Of a DNA stretch of 64,000 bases, positions 50,311 through 58,846 are shown piece by piece; the stretch's first letter is position 1; every line of letters starts with the position of its first letter. A program made the translations under genes and the position numbers. Source of the stretch: Methanocella paludicola SANAE (GTDB lineage: Archaea > Halobacteriota > Methanocellia > Methanocellales > Methanocellaceae); contig NC_013665.1 in NCBI RefSeq assembly GCF_000011005.1, positions 2,519,501 through 2,583,500 on the forward strand, read 5' to 3'. Under the pieces are notes generated by a model that had not been told where the DNA came from, ran no database searches, and saw nothing but the letters and a program-made list of their open reading frames with translations.

Positions 50311-50913
50311 ATGTACGTCGGAAGGTTCGTTTGCGTTGGAAAAACGAACGGGAAGCTGTGGGCAGGATACCGGGTATCCTCCCGCTCGTTCCCTAACCGG
50401 TACGCCGTGAAGCTGAGCGACAGCACCGTGGCGATCATGCCGAAGGACGTCAAAGACCTCGAGAAGAGCCCCTATATCTCGTATAACTGTATCAGGCTGG
50501 CTGATGGGGCGGCAGTCGTATCGAACGGCTCACATACTGACCCTATCGCCGAGAAGATCGCCAGAGGCTACCCGGCACGGGATGCGATCGCCTTGAGCTT
50601 GCTGGCTATGGACTACGAGAAGGACTCTCTCAACACGCCACGGATAGCGGCAGTCCTTTCGAACGACATGGCATACCTGGGCATCGTCACGAAGGACGGC
50701 ATCAACGTGAGCGATTTTCCCCTGATGGAGAACGAGTGCTACATGGTCGCCACGTACGAGAAGACCGCTTTCTCGCGGCTGACAGTAGAGGCGGACTCCG
50801 CCAAGGACGCGGCGAAGAAGATGTTCGACCTCACCTTCGAGAAGCCCGTGTGCTCCGCGGGAGCGTTCCAGACGGACGGCGGCTTCGAGGCCGACGTGTT
50901 TAACGGGCCTTGA
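50311..50913 (+). CDS. purO: Archaeal IMP cyclohydrolase
   Basis: PurO closes FAICAR to IMP, replacing the bacterial PurH in many archaea. The 200-residue protein begins MYVGRFVCVGKTNGKLWAGYRVSSRSFPNRYAVK and contains YNCIRLADGAAVVSNGSHTDPIAEKIARGYPARDAIALSLLAMDYEKD, in line with the PurO family. It lies 14 nt behind porB and is probably cotranscribed with por, although the two pathways are not functionally linked. Confidence 0.92.
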   Translation: MYVGRFVCVGKTNGKLWAGYRVSSRSFPNRYAVKLSDSTVAIMPKDVKDLEKSPYISYNCIRLADGAAVVSNGSHTDPIAEKIARGYPARDAIALSLLAMDYEKDSLNTPRIAAVLSNDMAYLGIVTKDGINVSDFPLMENECYMVATYEKTAFSRLTVEADSAKDAAKKMFDLTFEKPVCSAGAFQTDGGFEADVFNGP

Positions 50914-50966
50914 CATAAACACGCTTTTTTAATTTTTATTGCCCTAATATCTTTTTATATTTTTAA

Positions 50967-52757
50967 ATGAATATCATATCGAGACGCATGCAGGAAAAAT
51001 ATCGCGAGCATCAGCGCCCGGACAAATGGTGCTCACTTCTTTTCGAGAACGCCGCCATGATGGACCGGTCGGACAGGCTTGAGGACGCACTGGGCGGCCT
51101 GTCCTGCAATATGTCCGCATCCTCCGGGCTCGATTCCTGCTTTATATTATTAAGCGATGCCGGGGGCATCGATGCGAGGAGCGAGTGGAAGGTCGCCGCA
51201 GGATGCAGGGCCGACATAAGCCCCGGCCGTATACTGCATATATCGCGCACCGCCATGGCAGCCGTGGACTCCATGGGCCCTGCGGAAGCCCACGCGGGCG
51301 ACCTGGGGCTTTCCGGCTATGAGGGCACTGGTTTTCTCTGCGTACCCCTCGTCTCCCACATGCGGACGGTAGGCCTGGCCGTCCTGTACACATCCGGCAA
51401 GTGCGTGGACATACCCCCGGATACAATAGAGCTTCTCGTCATGATGGGAGTCCAGGGGGCACACGCCATCGACGAGTTCAACTATAAGCAGGAGCTGCAA
51501 AAGCGCACCGACGAGCTCCGGCGGGTCTACGAGATCCAACGCAGGATCACGAGCACCATCGACCTGGACGAGGCGACCGAGAGCATTGTCGAGAATGCCC
51601 CCTACATCACCCGCTTTCAGCATTGCCTCATTTACCTCCTGGACCCGAACGAGCGGCGGATCGTGTCCGTCAGGGCTCCCGAGGCCGTAGAAAAAAAGTT
51701 CGGCAAGCTCAAGTTCAGCCTGGACGAGCTCGTGGCCACGAGGATCGCAATGGACGAGCGAAAGCCGCTATTCATCGAGGACGCTCGTACGTTCCCCAAT
51801 ATCTCTAAGCGCATTGTGAACATGCTGGGCTGGGTATCGGCCATCGTACTGCCCCTTATATCGAGGGACCGCGTGCTCGGCGTCATGTGGCTCTACACAA
51901 CGGACCGGATGGTGCATTTCGACGATAACGACCGGAGGAGCGCGATCGCCCTTTCCGACCAGGCGGCCAACGTCATCGATGCAGCCAGGATACACAAAGA
52001 GCTCGAGGAGTCGTACGAGAAGCTTAAGGATCTCGACCGGACGAAGATGGAGTTCTTTACGCTCATATCCCACGAGCTCAGGAACCCGCTGGCCATCATC
52101 AAAGGCTATACGGAACTCCTGTACGACGGCACGCTCGGGCCGATAAACGATAAGCAGAAGGACAAGCTGGCCCGAGTGCGGGAGAACGTCGATAAGCTGG
52201 CCGACATGGTGGGCAAGATGTCCGAGATATCCTCGCTCGAGTCGAGGAAGTACACAGTGGACAGGGTGCCGGTCTCGCTGGGCGACATGGTAAGCGAGAT
52301 CGCGGAGACCATGGGCTTCCTGTTCCAGAATAAGCGCATTACGCTTAACGTGGACATACCCGAGAATCTGCCACTCGTGGAGGTAGACCGTAAGAAGATG
52401 GAGCAGGTGCTGCTTAATTTGCTGAACAACGCGCTCAAGTACACCCCGGAGGGGGGCCACGTGACCGTCACCGCCGAGGACAGGCCTGCGGACATACTCG
52501 TTTCGGTATGGGACACCGGGATAGGCATACCGCAAAAGGACCTGGACAAGATCTTCTCGGGGTTCTACCACTCGGGCTACAAGCTATCTTACGAGTATAA
52601 AGGCCCCGGCCTCGGGCTGGCCATTTCCCGGAAGATCATCGAGGGCCACGGCGGGCGCATCTGGGCGAAGAGCGAGGTGGGCAAGGGAAGCACATTTTAC
52701 TTCACGATACCGAAACGTACCGTTGCCTCCGGCTCAGCTGAAGCAAAAACAACCTAA
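50967..52757 (+). CDS. Soluble GAF-domain sensor histidine kinase
   Basis: The 596-residue protein has no transmembrane helices. N-terminal region (about 25-165) is GAF-like, then a coiled-coil linker (YKQELQKRTDELRRVYEIQRRI) and a second GAF domain (about 195-340). The histidine box FFTLISHELRNPLAIIKGY has H369. The ATP-binding lid has LLNLLNNALKYTPEGGHV, VWDTGIGIPQKDLDKIFSGFYHSG and GPGLGLAISRKIIEGHGGRIWAKSE. It would sense a cytoplasmic signal and pass phosphate to an unidentified receiver. No receiver gene is adjacent; the proteins at 20.0 and 42.7 kb are candidates only by presence. Confidence 0.93.
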   Translation: MNIISRRMQEKYREHQRPDKWCSLLFENAAMMDRSDRLEDALGGLSCNMSASSGLDSCFILLSDAGGIDARSEWKVAAGCRADISPGRILHISRTAMAAVDSMGPAEAHAGDLGLSGYEGTGFLCVPLVSHMRTVGLAVLYTSGKCVDIPPDTIELLVMMGVQGAHAIDEFNYKQELQKRTDELRRVYEIQRRITSTIDLDEATESIVENAPYITRFQHCLIYLLDPNERRIVSVRAPEAVEKKFGKLKFSLDELVATRIAMDERKPLFIEDARTFPNISKRIVNMLGWVSAIVLPLISRDRVLGVMWLYTTDRMVHFDDNDRRSAIALSDQAANVIDAARIHKELEESYEKLKDLDRTKMEFFTLISHELRNPLAIIKGYTELLYDGTLGPINDKQKDKLARVRENVDKLADMVGKMSEISSLESRKYTVDRVPVSLGDMVSEIAETMGFLFQNKRITLNVDIPENLPLVEVDRKKMEQVLLNLLNNALKYTPEGGHVTVTAEDRPADILVSVWDTGIGIPQKDLDKIFSGFYHSGYKLSYEYKGPGLGLAISRKIIEGHGGRIWAKSEVGKGSTFYFTIPKRTVASGSAEAKTT

Positions 52758-52786
52758 AAAATTTTGGGGCAGCCGGAGCCGCCCGC

Positions 52787-53797
52787 TTACAGGATTATTT
52801 CAATGTCGAGCTCTTCGGCGAGCTCCTTGTACCGGTTCCGGATGGTGACCTCGGTCACGCCGGCCACGTTGGCAACCTCTCTCTGGGTCCTGCGCTCTCC
52901 GCACAGGATAGAGGAGATATATATCGCCGCCGCAGCCACGCCCGTCGGGCCTCTCCCGCTGGTCAGCTCCTTCTCCGCGGCCTGCCTCAGGATCTCCACG
53001 GCCCTGCTCTGCACCTCGCCCTTCAGCGACAGTCCCGAGCAGAACCTCGGCACGTAGTCGATGGGGGACGTGGGCATCAGCTTGAGCCCCAGCTCGCGGG
53101 ATATGAACCGGTATGTCCTGCCGATCTCCTTGCGGGATACTCTCGACACTTCGGCGATCTCGTCGAGCGTCCTGGGCACGCCGTTCTGCCTGCACGCCGC
53201 GTACAGCGCCGCCGCAGCGACGCCTTCGATGCTTCTGCCCCTGATCAGGTTCTTCGTGACGGCCTTCCTGTACACGACGGCCGACGTTTCCCTGATGTTC
53301 CTCGGTAAGCCGAGAGCAGATGCCATACGGTCCAGTTCGGACAGCGCAAAGGCGAGGTTACGCTCAGTTGCGTTCGAGACACGGATGCGCCTCTGCCATT
53401 TCCTTAAACGGTATAGCTGAGCACGATTCTTCGATGAGATGGACTTACCATACGAGTCACGGTTGCGCCAGTCGATCATCGTCGACAGGCCCTTGTCGTG
53501 GATGGTGAACGTCATGGGAGCGCCAACACGCGACCGCTTCATTCTCTGGTCGTGGTCGAATGCCCTCCACTCGGGGCCCATGTCGATGAAGTCCTCATCG
53601 ACGACCAGGCCGCATTCGTTACAGACGAGCTCGGCTCTTTCGTAGTCGTGGACAAGCTGGCGGGAGCCGCATTCGGGGCACTCGACGATGCGTTCCTCTC
53701 CCTCTGCCTTCTCTCCTTCCTTCTTAACCCGCTCAAGGGTCTTCTCCTTAGGGATCTCTTTCTTCTCTATTTCTCTGATCTTTTCTATTTCTGCCAC
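52787..53797 (-). CDS. tfb: Transcription initiation factor IIB
   Basis: TFB bridges TBP at the promoter to RNA polymerase. The 336-residue protein has the zinc ribbon C40-x2-C43 and C59-x2-C62, the B-reader linker and two cyclin-like repeats ([28 protein letters not shown] and [23 protein letters not shown]). The N-terminal 30 residues are very rich in Glu and Lys ([25 protein letters not shown]), which is longer than in many relatives. The tfb gene follows gar1 on the minus strand, an arrangement common in archaea. Confidence 0.95.
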   Translation of the reverse strand: MAEIEKIREIEKKEIPKEKTLERVKKEGEKAEGEERIVECPECGSRQLVHDYERAELVCNECGLVVDEDFIDMGPEWRAFDHDQRMKRSRVGAPMTFTIHDKGLSTMIDWRNRDSYGKSISSKNRAQLYRLRKWQRRIRVSNATERNLAFALSELDRMASALGLPRNIRETSAVVYRKAVTKNLIRGRSIEGVAAAALYAACRQNGVPRTLDEIAEVSRVSRKEIGRTYRFISRELGLKLMPTSPIDYVPRFCSGLSLKGEVQSRAVEILRQAAEKELTSGRGPTGVAAAAIYISSILCGERRTQREVANVAGVTEVTIRNRYKELAEELDIEIIL

Positions 53798-53808
53798 GCT
53801 TACACCTT

Positions 53809-54048
53809 CTATGCCGTGTAGACTCGGTCATTTATGAGCGCTTTAGCCTTGGACACCGGATAATTCTTAAAAAGCCTGACGGAAATATATGGATCCTTCT
53901 CCGGGCCAAAGATGTCGTAAACGGTGCCGATCTTCTCCATTTTTTTGGTTAACACGCTGCTGTTCATTCTGGGAAGTGACCCGTCATCCGAGCGGATTAT
54001 AAGGTTGCCGTGAGTCGATAAGTGTAATACCTTGCCAAGCCTCTTCAA
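53809..54048 (-). CDS. gar1: Gar1, H/ACA ribonucleoprotein component
   Basis: Gar1 is a beta-barrel subunit of H/ACA RNPs that promotes pseudouridylation turnover with Cbf5. The 79-residue protein [23 protein letters not shown]... fits archaeal Gar1 length and pattern, with [22 protein letters not shown] as the core. The start is TTG, no ATG or GTG being available near this conserved position. It is followed 11 nt later by tfb in one operon, a well-known archaeal gene pair. Confidence 0.85.
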   Translation of the reverse strand: MKRLGKVLHLSTHGNLIIRSDDGSLPRMNSSVLTKKMEKIGTVYDIFGPEKDPYISVRLFKNYPVSKAKALINDRVYTA

Positions 54049-54096
54049 AAATCGTCACTTCCAAAACTATAAATAGTCTCGCCTCATAGTATATAA

Positions 54097-54138
54097 ACTT
54101 TACGTAATGCTTAATAAGCTACGCTATATGCGTAAAGT
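54097..54138. promoter_or_regulatory. Inverted repeat near the gar1-tfb promoter
   Basis: ACTTTACG (54097-54104) and CGTAAAGT (54131-54138) are exact inverted 8-mers around a 26-nt centre, next to the TATA-like AGTTTATATAC (about 54090-54100, minus strand) of gar1-tfb. Could be an operator or chance; single instance. Confidence 0.3.
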
Positions 54139-54163
54139 AAGGGCGCTATCCTCTGATGTAAGC

Positions 54164-54826
54164 CTATACTCTCTTTTTGAGGATTTTTATTAATAAATCT
54201 TTCGAATTTTGGAGCGCTTTTTCGGCCTCTTCCGCCGTCAGGCCCGCGCCCCGGGCTACTGCGAGGGCCTTTTCCCTCGTTATGAGATCATCGGGCGAGT
54301 GCGTGTCCGTGTCGACGACGAGGCGCGCGCCCGCGGCCTTTGCCATCCGGGCGACGTGGCCGTTCGTCACGTTGTGGCCATACCGGGCCGTGATCTCTAA
54401 GCAGATGCCGTTATCCGCGGCGAGCTTAGCCTCCTCTTCGGTGATGTAGCCGGGATGGGCCAGAATGTCCACGTCCTCGCACTCCGCGGCCGCCAGGTTG
54501 GTCAGCGGAGCGACCGGCTCCACCGGGGACTCGCCGTGCACGACCACGATCTCCGCTCCCGCATGCTTCGCCATCCGGGCGAGCTTCGGGATGAGCTTCG
54601 GAGGAACATGGGTGATCTCCACTCCCGCCAGCACCCTGATGTCGTAGCTTTCCTCCAGGTACCGTGCCTTCTTCGCCCCCTCGAGTAAAAAGTCCAGGTT
54701 GGTGAAGTCAGCGTGGTCGGTGAGGGCGATGGCCTGGTATCCGGCCACCTTGGCCCTGCGGACCAGCTCGCTCGGGATCAGCTCCCCGTCGCTGAAAAGG
54801 GTGTGAGTGTGAAGGTCGATCATCAT
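54164..54826 (-). CDS. PHP-domain metal-dependent phosphoesterase
   Basis: The 220-residue protein starts MMIDLHTHTLFSDGELIPSELVRRAKVAGYQAIALTDHADF with H-x-H and following His/Asp metal ligands; later GVEITHVPP, VVHGES, DILAHPGYIT and VDTDTHSPDDL complete the trinuclear site of PHP enzymes (histidinol-phosphatase-like). The physiological substrate is unknown. It is a single gene between palindrome D and gar1/tfb. Confidence 0.85.
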   Translation of the reverse strand: MMIDLHTHTLFSDGELIPSELVRRAKVAGYQAIALTDHADFTNLDFLLEGAKKARYLEESYDIRVLAGVEITHVPPKLIPKLARMAKHAGAEIVVVHGESPVEPVAPLTNLAAAECEDVDILAHPGYITEEEAKLAADNGICLEITARYGHNVTNGHVARMAKAAGARLVVDTDTHSPDDLITREKALAVARGAGLTAEEAEKALQNSKDLLIKILKKRV

Positions 54827-54926
54827 ATTGACTTGAATAAGCTATTATTTATGCTTTATGAAAAGTGGCTTTAGCAGTTCTATGCTCTTCGTCCTTGTTT
54901 CTTCTATTCGACGCACGTACAGCCCC

Positions 54927-55230
54927 CCGGTCGGTATCACGAAAACACGAAACTTTTTATATCCCGCGTAAGGCTCGAAATGCACAAAGGTAGATGCTTT
55001 GGGGTTTAAAACACGAAACAACCTCTCTAAAATACGAACCTCTCGAAAGGATTGAAACACGAGAAAAAGCATTACCATTGAAGTTCATGCCGTTCTTGTG
55101 TTTCTATCCTTTAGTGTTTTGGAGCCCTTAGGGAGGTTGTTTCGTGTTTTGAACGCCCGGCATGAGCTTGGTGATTTCGGGCCTTACGTGGGATATAAAA
55201 AGTCTTTCGTGGTTTCGTGATACCGACCGA
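54927..55230. repeat. Long imperfect palindrome D
   Basis: The left arm starts CCGGTCGGTATCACGAAAAC at 54927 and the complement of the right arm starts TCGGTCGGTATCACGAAACC at 55230. Both continue with ACTTTTTATATCCC, CGTAAGG and AAAACACGAAACAACCTC. Arms are about 150 nt, centre near 55080, so nearly the whole 304 bp is one imperfect palindrome. The vocabulary (CACGAAA, AAACACGAAAC) differs from elements A-C, but length and location are alike. A minus-strand ORF (54845-55078) runs into the left arm and is not believed. The rest of 54840-55307 has no gene. Confidence 0.8.
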
Positions 55231-55307
55231 AGGGATCCAGCTCCACAGGAAACATGGTTAAGGGTTGATAAGCAAGCACGGAGCTACCGAATATAAAAAT
55301 ACAGAGC

Positions 55308-55616
55308 CTACTGCTTGCCACCGCGCAGCCGGATGATCTCGGCGCCTATGCGGTCCAGCAGCGCAGACTTCGGCCCGAGGTTGTCGATCGTCACGCGCCC
55401 GGACCTGTCGAACGGCCGGGCAGGGTGCGCCCGGTTAGCCTCGACCTCCGGATGTAAACCCAGATTCTCGGCCGCACGCTTGATCTCGGACACCTTAGGG
55501 GCCTTGACCGAGTGCTCCTTCTTCGTCAGGCGGCCCTCTTTCCTCGTATGGTTCAGGTCAAGGTAGACGGGCCACACGAAGATCCGCTTATTGCTTTGCA
55601 TCTCCTCTCGCTGCAT
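55308..55616 (-). CDS. srp19: Signal recognition particle 19 kDa protein
   Basis: SRP19 binds SRP RNA and helps SRP54 assemble. The 102-residue protein contains RIFVWPVYLDLNHTRKEGR near the start and DRSGRVTIDNLGPK further on, the two RNA-contact parts of the family, and ends in a basic tail. Start uncertain: ATG 55616 gives MQREEMQSNKRIFVWP; ATG 55601 would place GAGAGGAG directly before the start. Palindrome D lies 78 nt past its stop. Confidence 0.88.
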   Translation of the reverse strand: MQREEMQSNKRIFVWPVYLDLNHTRKEGRLTKKEHSVKAPKVSEIKRAAENLGLHPEVEANRAHPARPFDRSGRVTIDNLGPKSALLDRIGAEIIRLRGGKQ

Positions 55617-55754
55617 CACTGATACTATGCGGTCATCAACTATTTATCTTTCCAGCGCATACAGAATAATTTATAACGATTTATCCTGATGAATGAGCAA
55701 CACATTTATAACATTATAATCCAGAGTACTATTTGCCAATTATATGTAAAGCCT

Positions 55755-55812
55755 GTTGAACGCGGTTTAGTTGTTGAACAGTTGAGTTGTTGAACACGGC
55801 ACAGCGGTTGAA
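55755..55812. repeat. Four phased GTTGAAC motifs
   Basis: GTTGAAC occurs exactly at 55755, 55773 and 55789, and GTTGAAT at 55807, with 18, 16 and 18 nt steps; an extra GTTGAG is at 55781. The regular step of about 17 nt suggests tandem sites for a DNA-binding protein, or a decayed short tandem repeat. The motif lies in the 343-bp spacer 55617-55959 between DUF3194 and srp19, in which I see no gene. Confidence 0.5.
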
Positions 55813-55959
55813 TAGGTGTAGCATATGTACACGGGCCGCGGCGAGCCTTTAATCGCCGCCAGTGAAAACGGAGGCCTATCGGAAAGGGATCGTGAGATTC
55901 TGGAACGAGAAACTCGAAAACACTGTATTCCTTCTTTTTCTTTACTCTTTAAAATAAGC

Positions 55960-56199
55960 TTACGTTTTTGGGCCCATGAGTTTTTCAGCCTTCTCGGAGG
56001 CCACCTTGATGGCCTCGTCGACGGTCTTCTGGTCGACCGCCTCGCCGCGGTCGGTGATGAGCCGGATGTCGATGGTCACTTCGCCCTCGTCCAGTGCCAC
56101 GGCGATATCCAGGTCGTCGATGCGCTTGACGGGAACGACGGAGTAAATGTACTCGAGGGCGGCATCGTAGACCGCCTCGATCAGGGCTTCGTCCTTCAT
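55960..56199 (-). CDS. DUF3194 family protein
   Basis: The 79-residue acidic protein MKDEALIEAVYDAALEYIYSVVPVKRIDDLDIAV... matches the archaeal DUF3194 family, usually found directly after the prefoldin beta gene as here. Function is unknown; the conserved neighbourhood suggests a link to protein folding or to the adjacent translation genes. It ends the exosome superoperon in this window. Confidence 0.85.
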   Translation of the reverse strand: MKDEALIEAVYDAALEYIYSVVPVKRIDDLDIAVALDEGEVTIDIRLITDRGEAVDQKTVDEAIKVASEKAEKLMGPKT

Positions 56200-56223
56200 T
56201 CGCTTAGGACTTCTTCGCCGGCC

Positions 56224-56589
56224 TTATGAGGCCTCTTTCCCGCTGGGGCCCTTGCCAAGCGCGGCCTTAAGCTGATCCTGGAGCTGCGTGAAACGGGACT
56301 GGATGCGCTCTTCCTGGCGGGCCAGCGACTTCATCCTCACGTCCAGGGAGTCCTTCTTCTCCTCCAGGTCCTTGAGCACTTCTTCCTTGTTGGCCTTCAC
56401 GAGCAGCTCGCCGGCGGCCTTGTAGACGACGGCGTCGTCCTCGGTCTTCTTGAGCTCATCAAGCGCCCTCTCGGTCTCCCGGAGGACCATCTCGACCTGG
56501 CTTCTCTGCTGCATGAGCGCCTGCGCCTGCTGCTGGATCTGCTGCAGCTGGGCAAGCTGGTTCTGGATCTGCGGTGGTAGTTCGTTCAT
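56224..56589 (-). CDS. pfdB: Prefoldin beta subunit
   Basis: Prefoldin holds unfolded proteins for the thermosome. The 121-residue protein is a long coiled coil with the beta hairpin centre: QIQNQLAQLQQIQQQAQALMQQRSQVEMVLRETERALDELKKTEDDAVVYKAAGELLVKANKEEVLKDLEEKKDSLDVRMKSL. ATG 56589 has AGGTGA five nt before it. It lies in the conserved order pcc1-pfdB-DUF3194. Confidence 0.92.
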   Translation of the reverse strand: MNELPPQIQNQLAQLQQIQQQAQALMQQRSQVEMVLRETERALDELKKTEDDAVVYKAAGELLVKANKEEVLKDLEEKKDSLDVRMKSLARQEERIQSRFTQLQDQLKAALGKGPSGKEAS

Positions 56590-56607
56590 GTCCTTCACCT
56601 AGATAAG

Positions 56608-56850
56608 TCAAATAGTATTACGGGCATTCAACATCTCCCCGGCTATTTTTATGAGGCGCAGCCAAGTGTTGAGCGCCGCGCGAAGAGAGATGATGTCCTC
56701 GGCTTCGATAAATAATGTTAACAGGCCTCCGTCCTGCCTGAGCTCTATGCGGGAGCGCTCGGACGGAGCGGCCTGGAGTTCGGGCTTCAGTGCTTCATGC
56801 ACCTTGCCGGCCACGGGGCCGAAGGCGAACTCGACGAATACGGTGTGCAT
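56608..56850 (-). CDS. pcc1: KEOPS complex subunit Pcc1
   Basis: Pcc1 is the small dimerisation subunit of KEOPS, which makes the t6A modification of tRNAs reading ANN codons. The 80-residue protein MHTVFVEFAFGPVAGKVHEALKPELQAAPSERSRIELRQDGGLLTLFIEAEDIISLRAALNTWLRLIKIAGEML is typical. The GTG at 56856 is an alternative start but AGGTG lies right there as a ribosome site for ATG 56850. Sits between rpoP and pfdB. Confidence 0.9.
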   Translation of the reverse strand: MHTVFVEFAFGPVAGKVHEALKPELQAAPSERSRIELRQDGGLLTLFIEAEDIISLRAALNTWLRLIKIAGEMLNARNTI

Positions 56851-56869
56851 TCGCACCTAAGCGGGAGCT

Positions 56870-57007
56870 CTATACGGCTTTAACACGCTTGATGGTGGTC
56901 GGCCTTTCTTTGACCAGCACGCGGTGGCCGCAGTAGGGGCACCGGACGCCGCCATATTCCTTGTCAAGCTCCACTACGTGCTTGCAGTGGGCGCATTTGT
57001 ATACCAT
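56870..57007 (-). CDS. rpoP: RNA polymerase subunit P (Rpo12)
   Basis: This 45-residue zinc-ribbon subunit, [20 protein letters not shown]..., carries C5-x2-C8 and C23-x2-C26 and a basic tail ([13 protein letters not shown]). It corresponds to eukaryotic Rpb12. It lies between rpl37ae and pcc1 as in other archaeal genomes and is too small for usual ORF cut-offs. Confidence 0.93.
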   Translation of the reverse strand: MVYKCAHCKHVVELDKEYGGVRCPYCGHRVLVKERPTTIKRVKAV

Positions 57008-57022
57008 TAACGGCTCTCCTGC

Positions 57023-57307
57023 TTATTCCTGGGCTTCGGTGGCCTTCTTGATGTTCCTGGCCATCGTCTTCCCGGTCGTGGTCTGGGGCAGGTACGTTCC
57101 GCCGGCGTAAGTGTAGCCGCACTTGGTGCAGGCCCATATGCCGGTGCCCTCTCTCCACACGGACATGCGTCCGCACTTGGGGCACTTGAAGGCCTGCTTC
57201 ATGTTCTCTTCGATGTCGGCGACGAGCACCCTGGTCTTGCGGCCGTATCTCGGGCCGAACCTGCCGGCGCTCCTCGTCTTCCTGCCTTTCGCGCTTCCTT
57301 CTACCAT
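57023..57307 (-). CDS. rpl37ae: Ribosomal protein L37Ae (eL43)
   Basis: A 94-residue zinc-ribbon ribosomal protein, C42-x2-C45 and C60-x2-C63, with a basic N-terminus ([34 protein letters not shown]). Length and the [15 protein letters not shown] segment match eL43. It follows rrp42 by 2 nt. Confidence 0.95.
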   Translation of the reverse strand: MVEGSAKGRKTRSAGRFGPRYGRKTRVLVADIEENMKQAFKCPKCGRMSVWREGTGIWACTKCGYTYAGGTYLPQTTTGKTMARNIKKATEAQE

Positions 57308-57309
57308 GA

Positions 57310-58089
57310 TTAGATTTCCTCCAGTTTTTGTCTGAGCACGTTCGCCTTCTCTTTTGCGATATGCACGATATATTTTACTTCGTCGGGAGTAAGCGTGCCT
57401 ACGCCGCTCTTCTGCATCCCGGCCAGCGCGCCCTCTTTGTTAGTGATAACGGTCAGCTTGCACGACGCCACGTTCTCCTCGTCCAGGCTCGGGTCCAGGA
57501 TGATAGAGCTGCCGATCTTTACGGCAGTGACGCCAACGGGGACGTCCTCGAGCGGGAGTTTCGCGTCTTCGCCGAGGCCGAACTTTGCGTTCGGGATCTT
57601 CGCGCTCATCAGGGCTGCGATCGCGCCCATCGAGGCTGCGTCCATCAGGTTGCCGTCGTGGTCCAGGACGTGGACGTCGATGAAGACCATCCAGACTTTC
57701 TGACCACTTTCAATGCACAACTTAGATAAATCTATCGCTTCGGATTCCCTGACGCCGCGGTCTACGACGCGGGCCAGCTCGATGGCATCTTCCCTCGGGG
57801 GCCCCGTCTCGAACGTTGGCGAAGCAAGGGGCACGAGCTCGAGGTTCGTGATGATGACGCCCTTGTCGGGCGTGTCCATGAACGGCTCTCCGGGCTGGAT
57901 CTTCACGCCGACGACAACCCGGGAGTCCCCGATCATCACGTCGGACGAGCCTTCAGCCTTGCCTATGACGCCGACCTTAATGGTCACCGGCCGGAACTCG
58001 TCGAACTTTCGGCCGTCGGCCCGGTCGCCCTGGCTTGCCAGGCTATAAATGTAATCCTTCTTGATCTCTGCGATGACGTCCTCACTCAT
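57310..58089 (-). CDS. rrp42: Exosome core subunit Rrp42
   Basis: Rrp42 is the structural RNase PH-like subunit which, alternating with Rrp41, builds the six-membered exosome ring. The 259-residue protein from ATG 58089 reads [35 protein letters not shown]..., the standard start; a longer frame upstream is noise inside rrp41. It overlaps rrp41 by 8 nt. Rrp42 lacks the catalytic phosphate-binding residues but helps form the active site of Rrp41. Confidence 0.95.
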   Translation of the reverse strand: MSEDVIAEIKKDYIYSLASQGDRADGRKFDEFRPVTIKVGVIGKAEGSSDVMIGDSRVVVGVKIQPGEPFMDTPDKGVIITNLELVPLASPTFETGPPREDAIELARVVDRGVRESEAIDLSKLCIESGQKVWMVFIDVHVLDHDGNLMDAASMGAIAALMSAKIPNAKFGLGEDAKLPLEDVPVGVTAVKIGSSIILDPSLDEENVASCKLTVITNKEGALAGMQKSGVGTLTPDEVKYIVHIAKEKANVLRQKLEEI

Positions 58090-58846
58090 TGGCAACGCCT
58101 CCGTTCGCCTTAGCCTCTTCTTCCGCGGGCTGCGCGACCATGGTGCCGTACTTCTCCACCAGGGCCTGCTTCTGCATCTCGTGGAGCTTCTTGCATCCAT
58201 CTACGGCCATGTCCAGTGCCTTGCCGAACTCTTCCTCGGTCAGGTGGCCGTCCATCTGGCAGAGCGTGACCTCGCCGAACTGGTTGACCGCAACGGGCAG
58301 GTCTGCCTGGCCGTAGTTGTCCTCATCCTTGTTCAGGTCGAGCACGACCTCGCCGTCGATCTTGCCGACCGAGCAGGCCGATACCAGGCACCGCATGGGT
58401 ATGCCGGCATCCGCCAGCGCGACCGATGCGGCGTTGATGCCCGCGACCCGGGTGCCCGCATCCGCCTGCAGGATCTCGACGAAGATGTCGACCGCCGATC
58501 TGGGGTATAATTCTTCCAGGACGACGGACTCGAGCGCCTCACGGCTGACCTTGGAGATCTCGATGCTCCGCCTGTCCGGGCCGGGCCTCTTGCGCTCCTC
58601 GACGGAGAAGGCGGCCATGTTGTACCTGTACCGCACGATCGCCCTCGAGGCGTTCTGTAAGTGTCTCGGGTGTACTTCCCTGGGGCCGTACACGGCAGCC
58701 ATCACCTTGTTGCCGCCGAACTCCAAATAGCATGAGCCGTCCGCCCTCTTCAGGACGCCGGCCTTGAACTTGATGGGGCGCAATTCGTTTGGTCCTCTTC
58801 CGTCCAGCCGCTTCCCATCGATCATTAATTTTTCTGGCTTGGTCAT
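58082..58846 (-). CDS. rrp41: Exosome catalytic subunit Rrp41
   Basis: Rrp41 is the phosphorolytic subunit of the archaeal exosome, degrading RNA from the 3' end and also adding A-rich tails. The 254-residue protein starts [74 protein letters not shown] and [19 protein letters not shown] hold the RNA- and phosphate-binding residues with the acidic catalytic pair. Start overlaps rrp4 stop by 4 nt. Confidence 0.96.
   Translation of the reverse strand: MTKPEKLMIDGKRLDGRGPNELRPIKFKAGVLKRADGSCYLEFGGNKVMAAVYGPREVHPRHLQNASRAIVRYRYNMAAFSVEERKRPGPDRRSIEISKVSREALESVVLEELYPRSAVDIFVEILQADAGTRVAGINAASVALADAGIPMRCLVSACSVGKIDGEVVLDLNKDEDNYGQADLPVAVNQFGEVTLCQMDGHLTEEEFGKALDMAVDGCKKLHEMQKQALVEKYGTMVAQPAEEEAKANGGVANE

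Noticed and set aside
54845-55078. 77-residue minus-strand ORF next to the PHP gene
   Set aside because: It is largely made of the left arm of palindrome D, has low-complexity content and no ribosome site; the other arm carries no matching frame.
21793-55230. Insertion sequences carrying a transposase
   Set aside because: No transposase or integrase ORF is present anywhere in the window; the palindromic elements could at most be non-autonomous.
55825-56229. 134-residue plus-strand ORF
   Set aside because: Mostly antisense to DUF3194; the first 100 nt are intergenic without a ribosome site.
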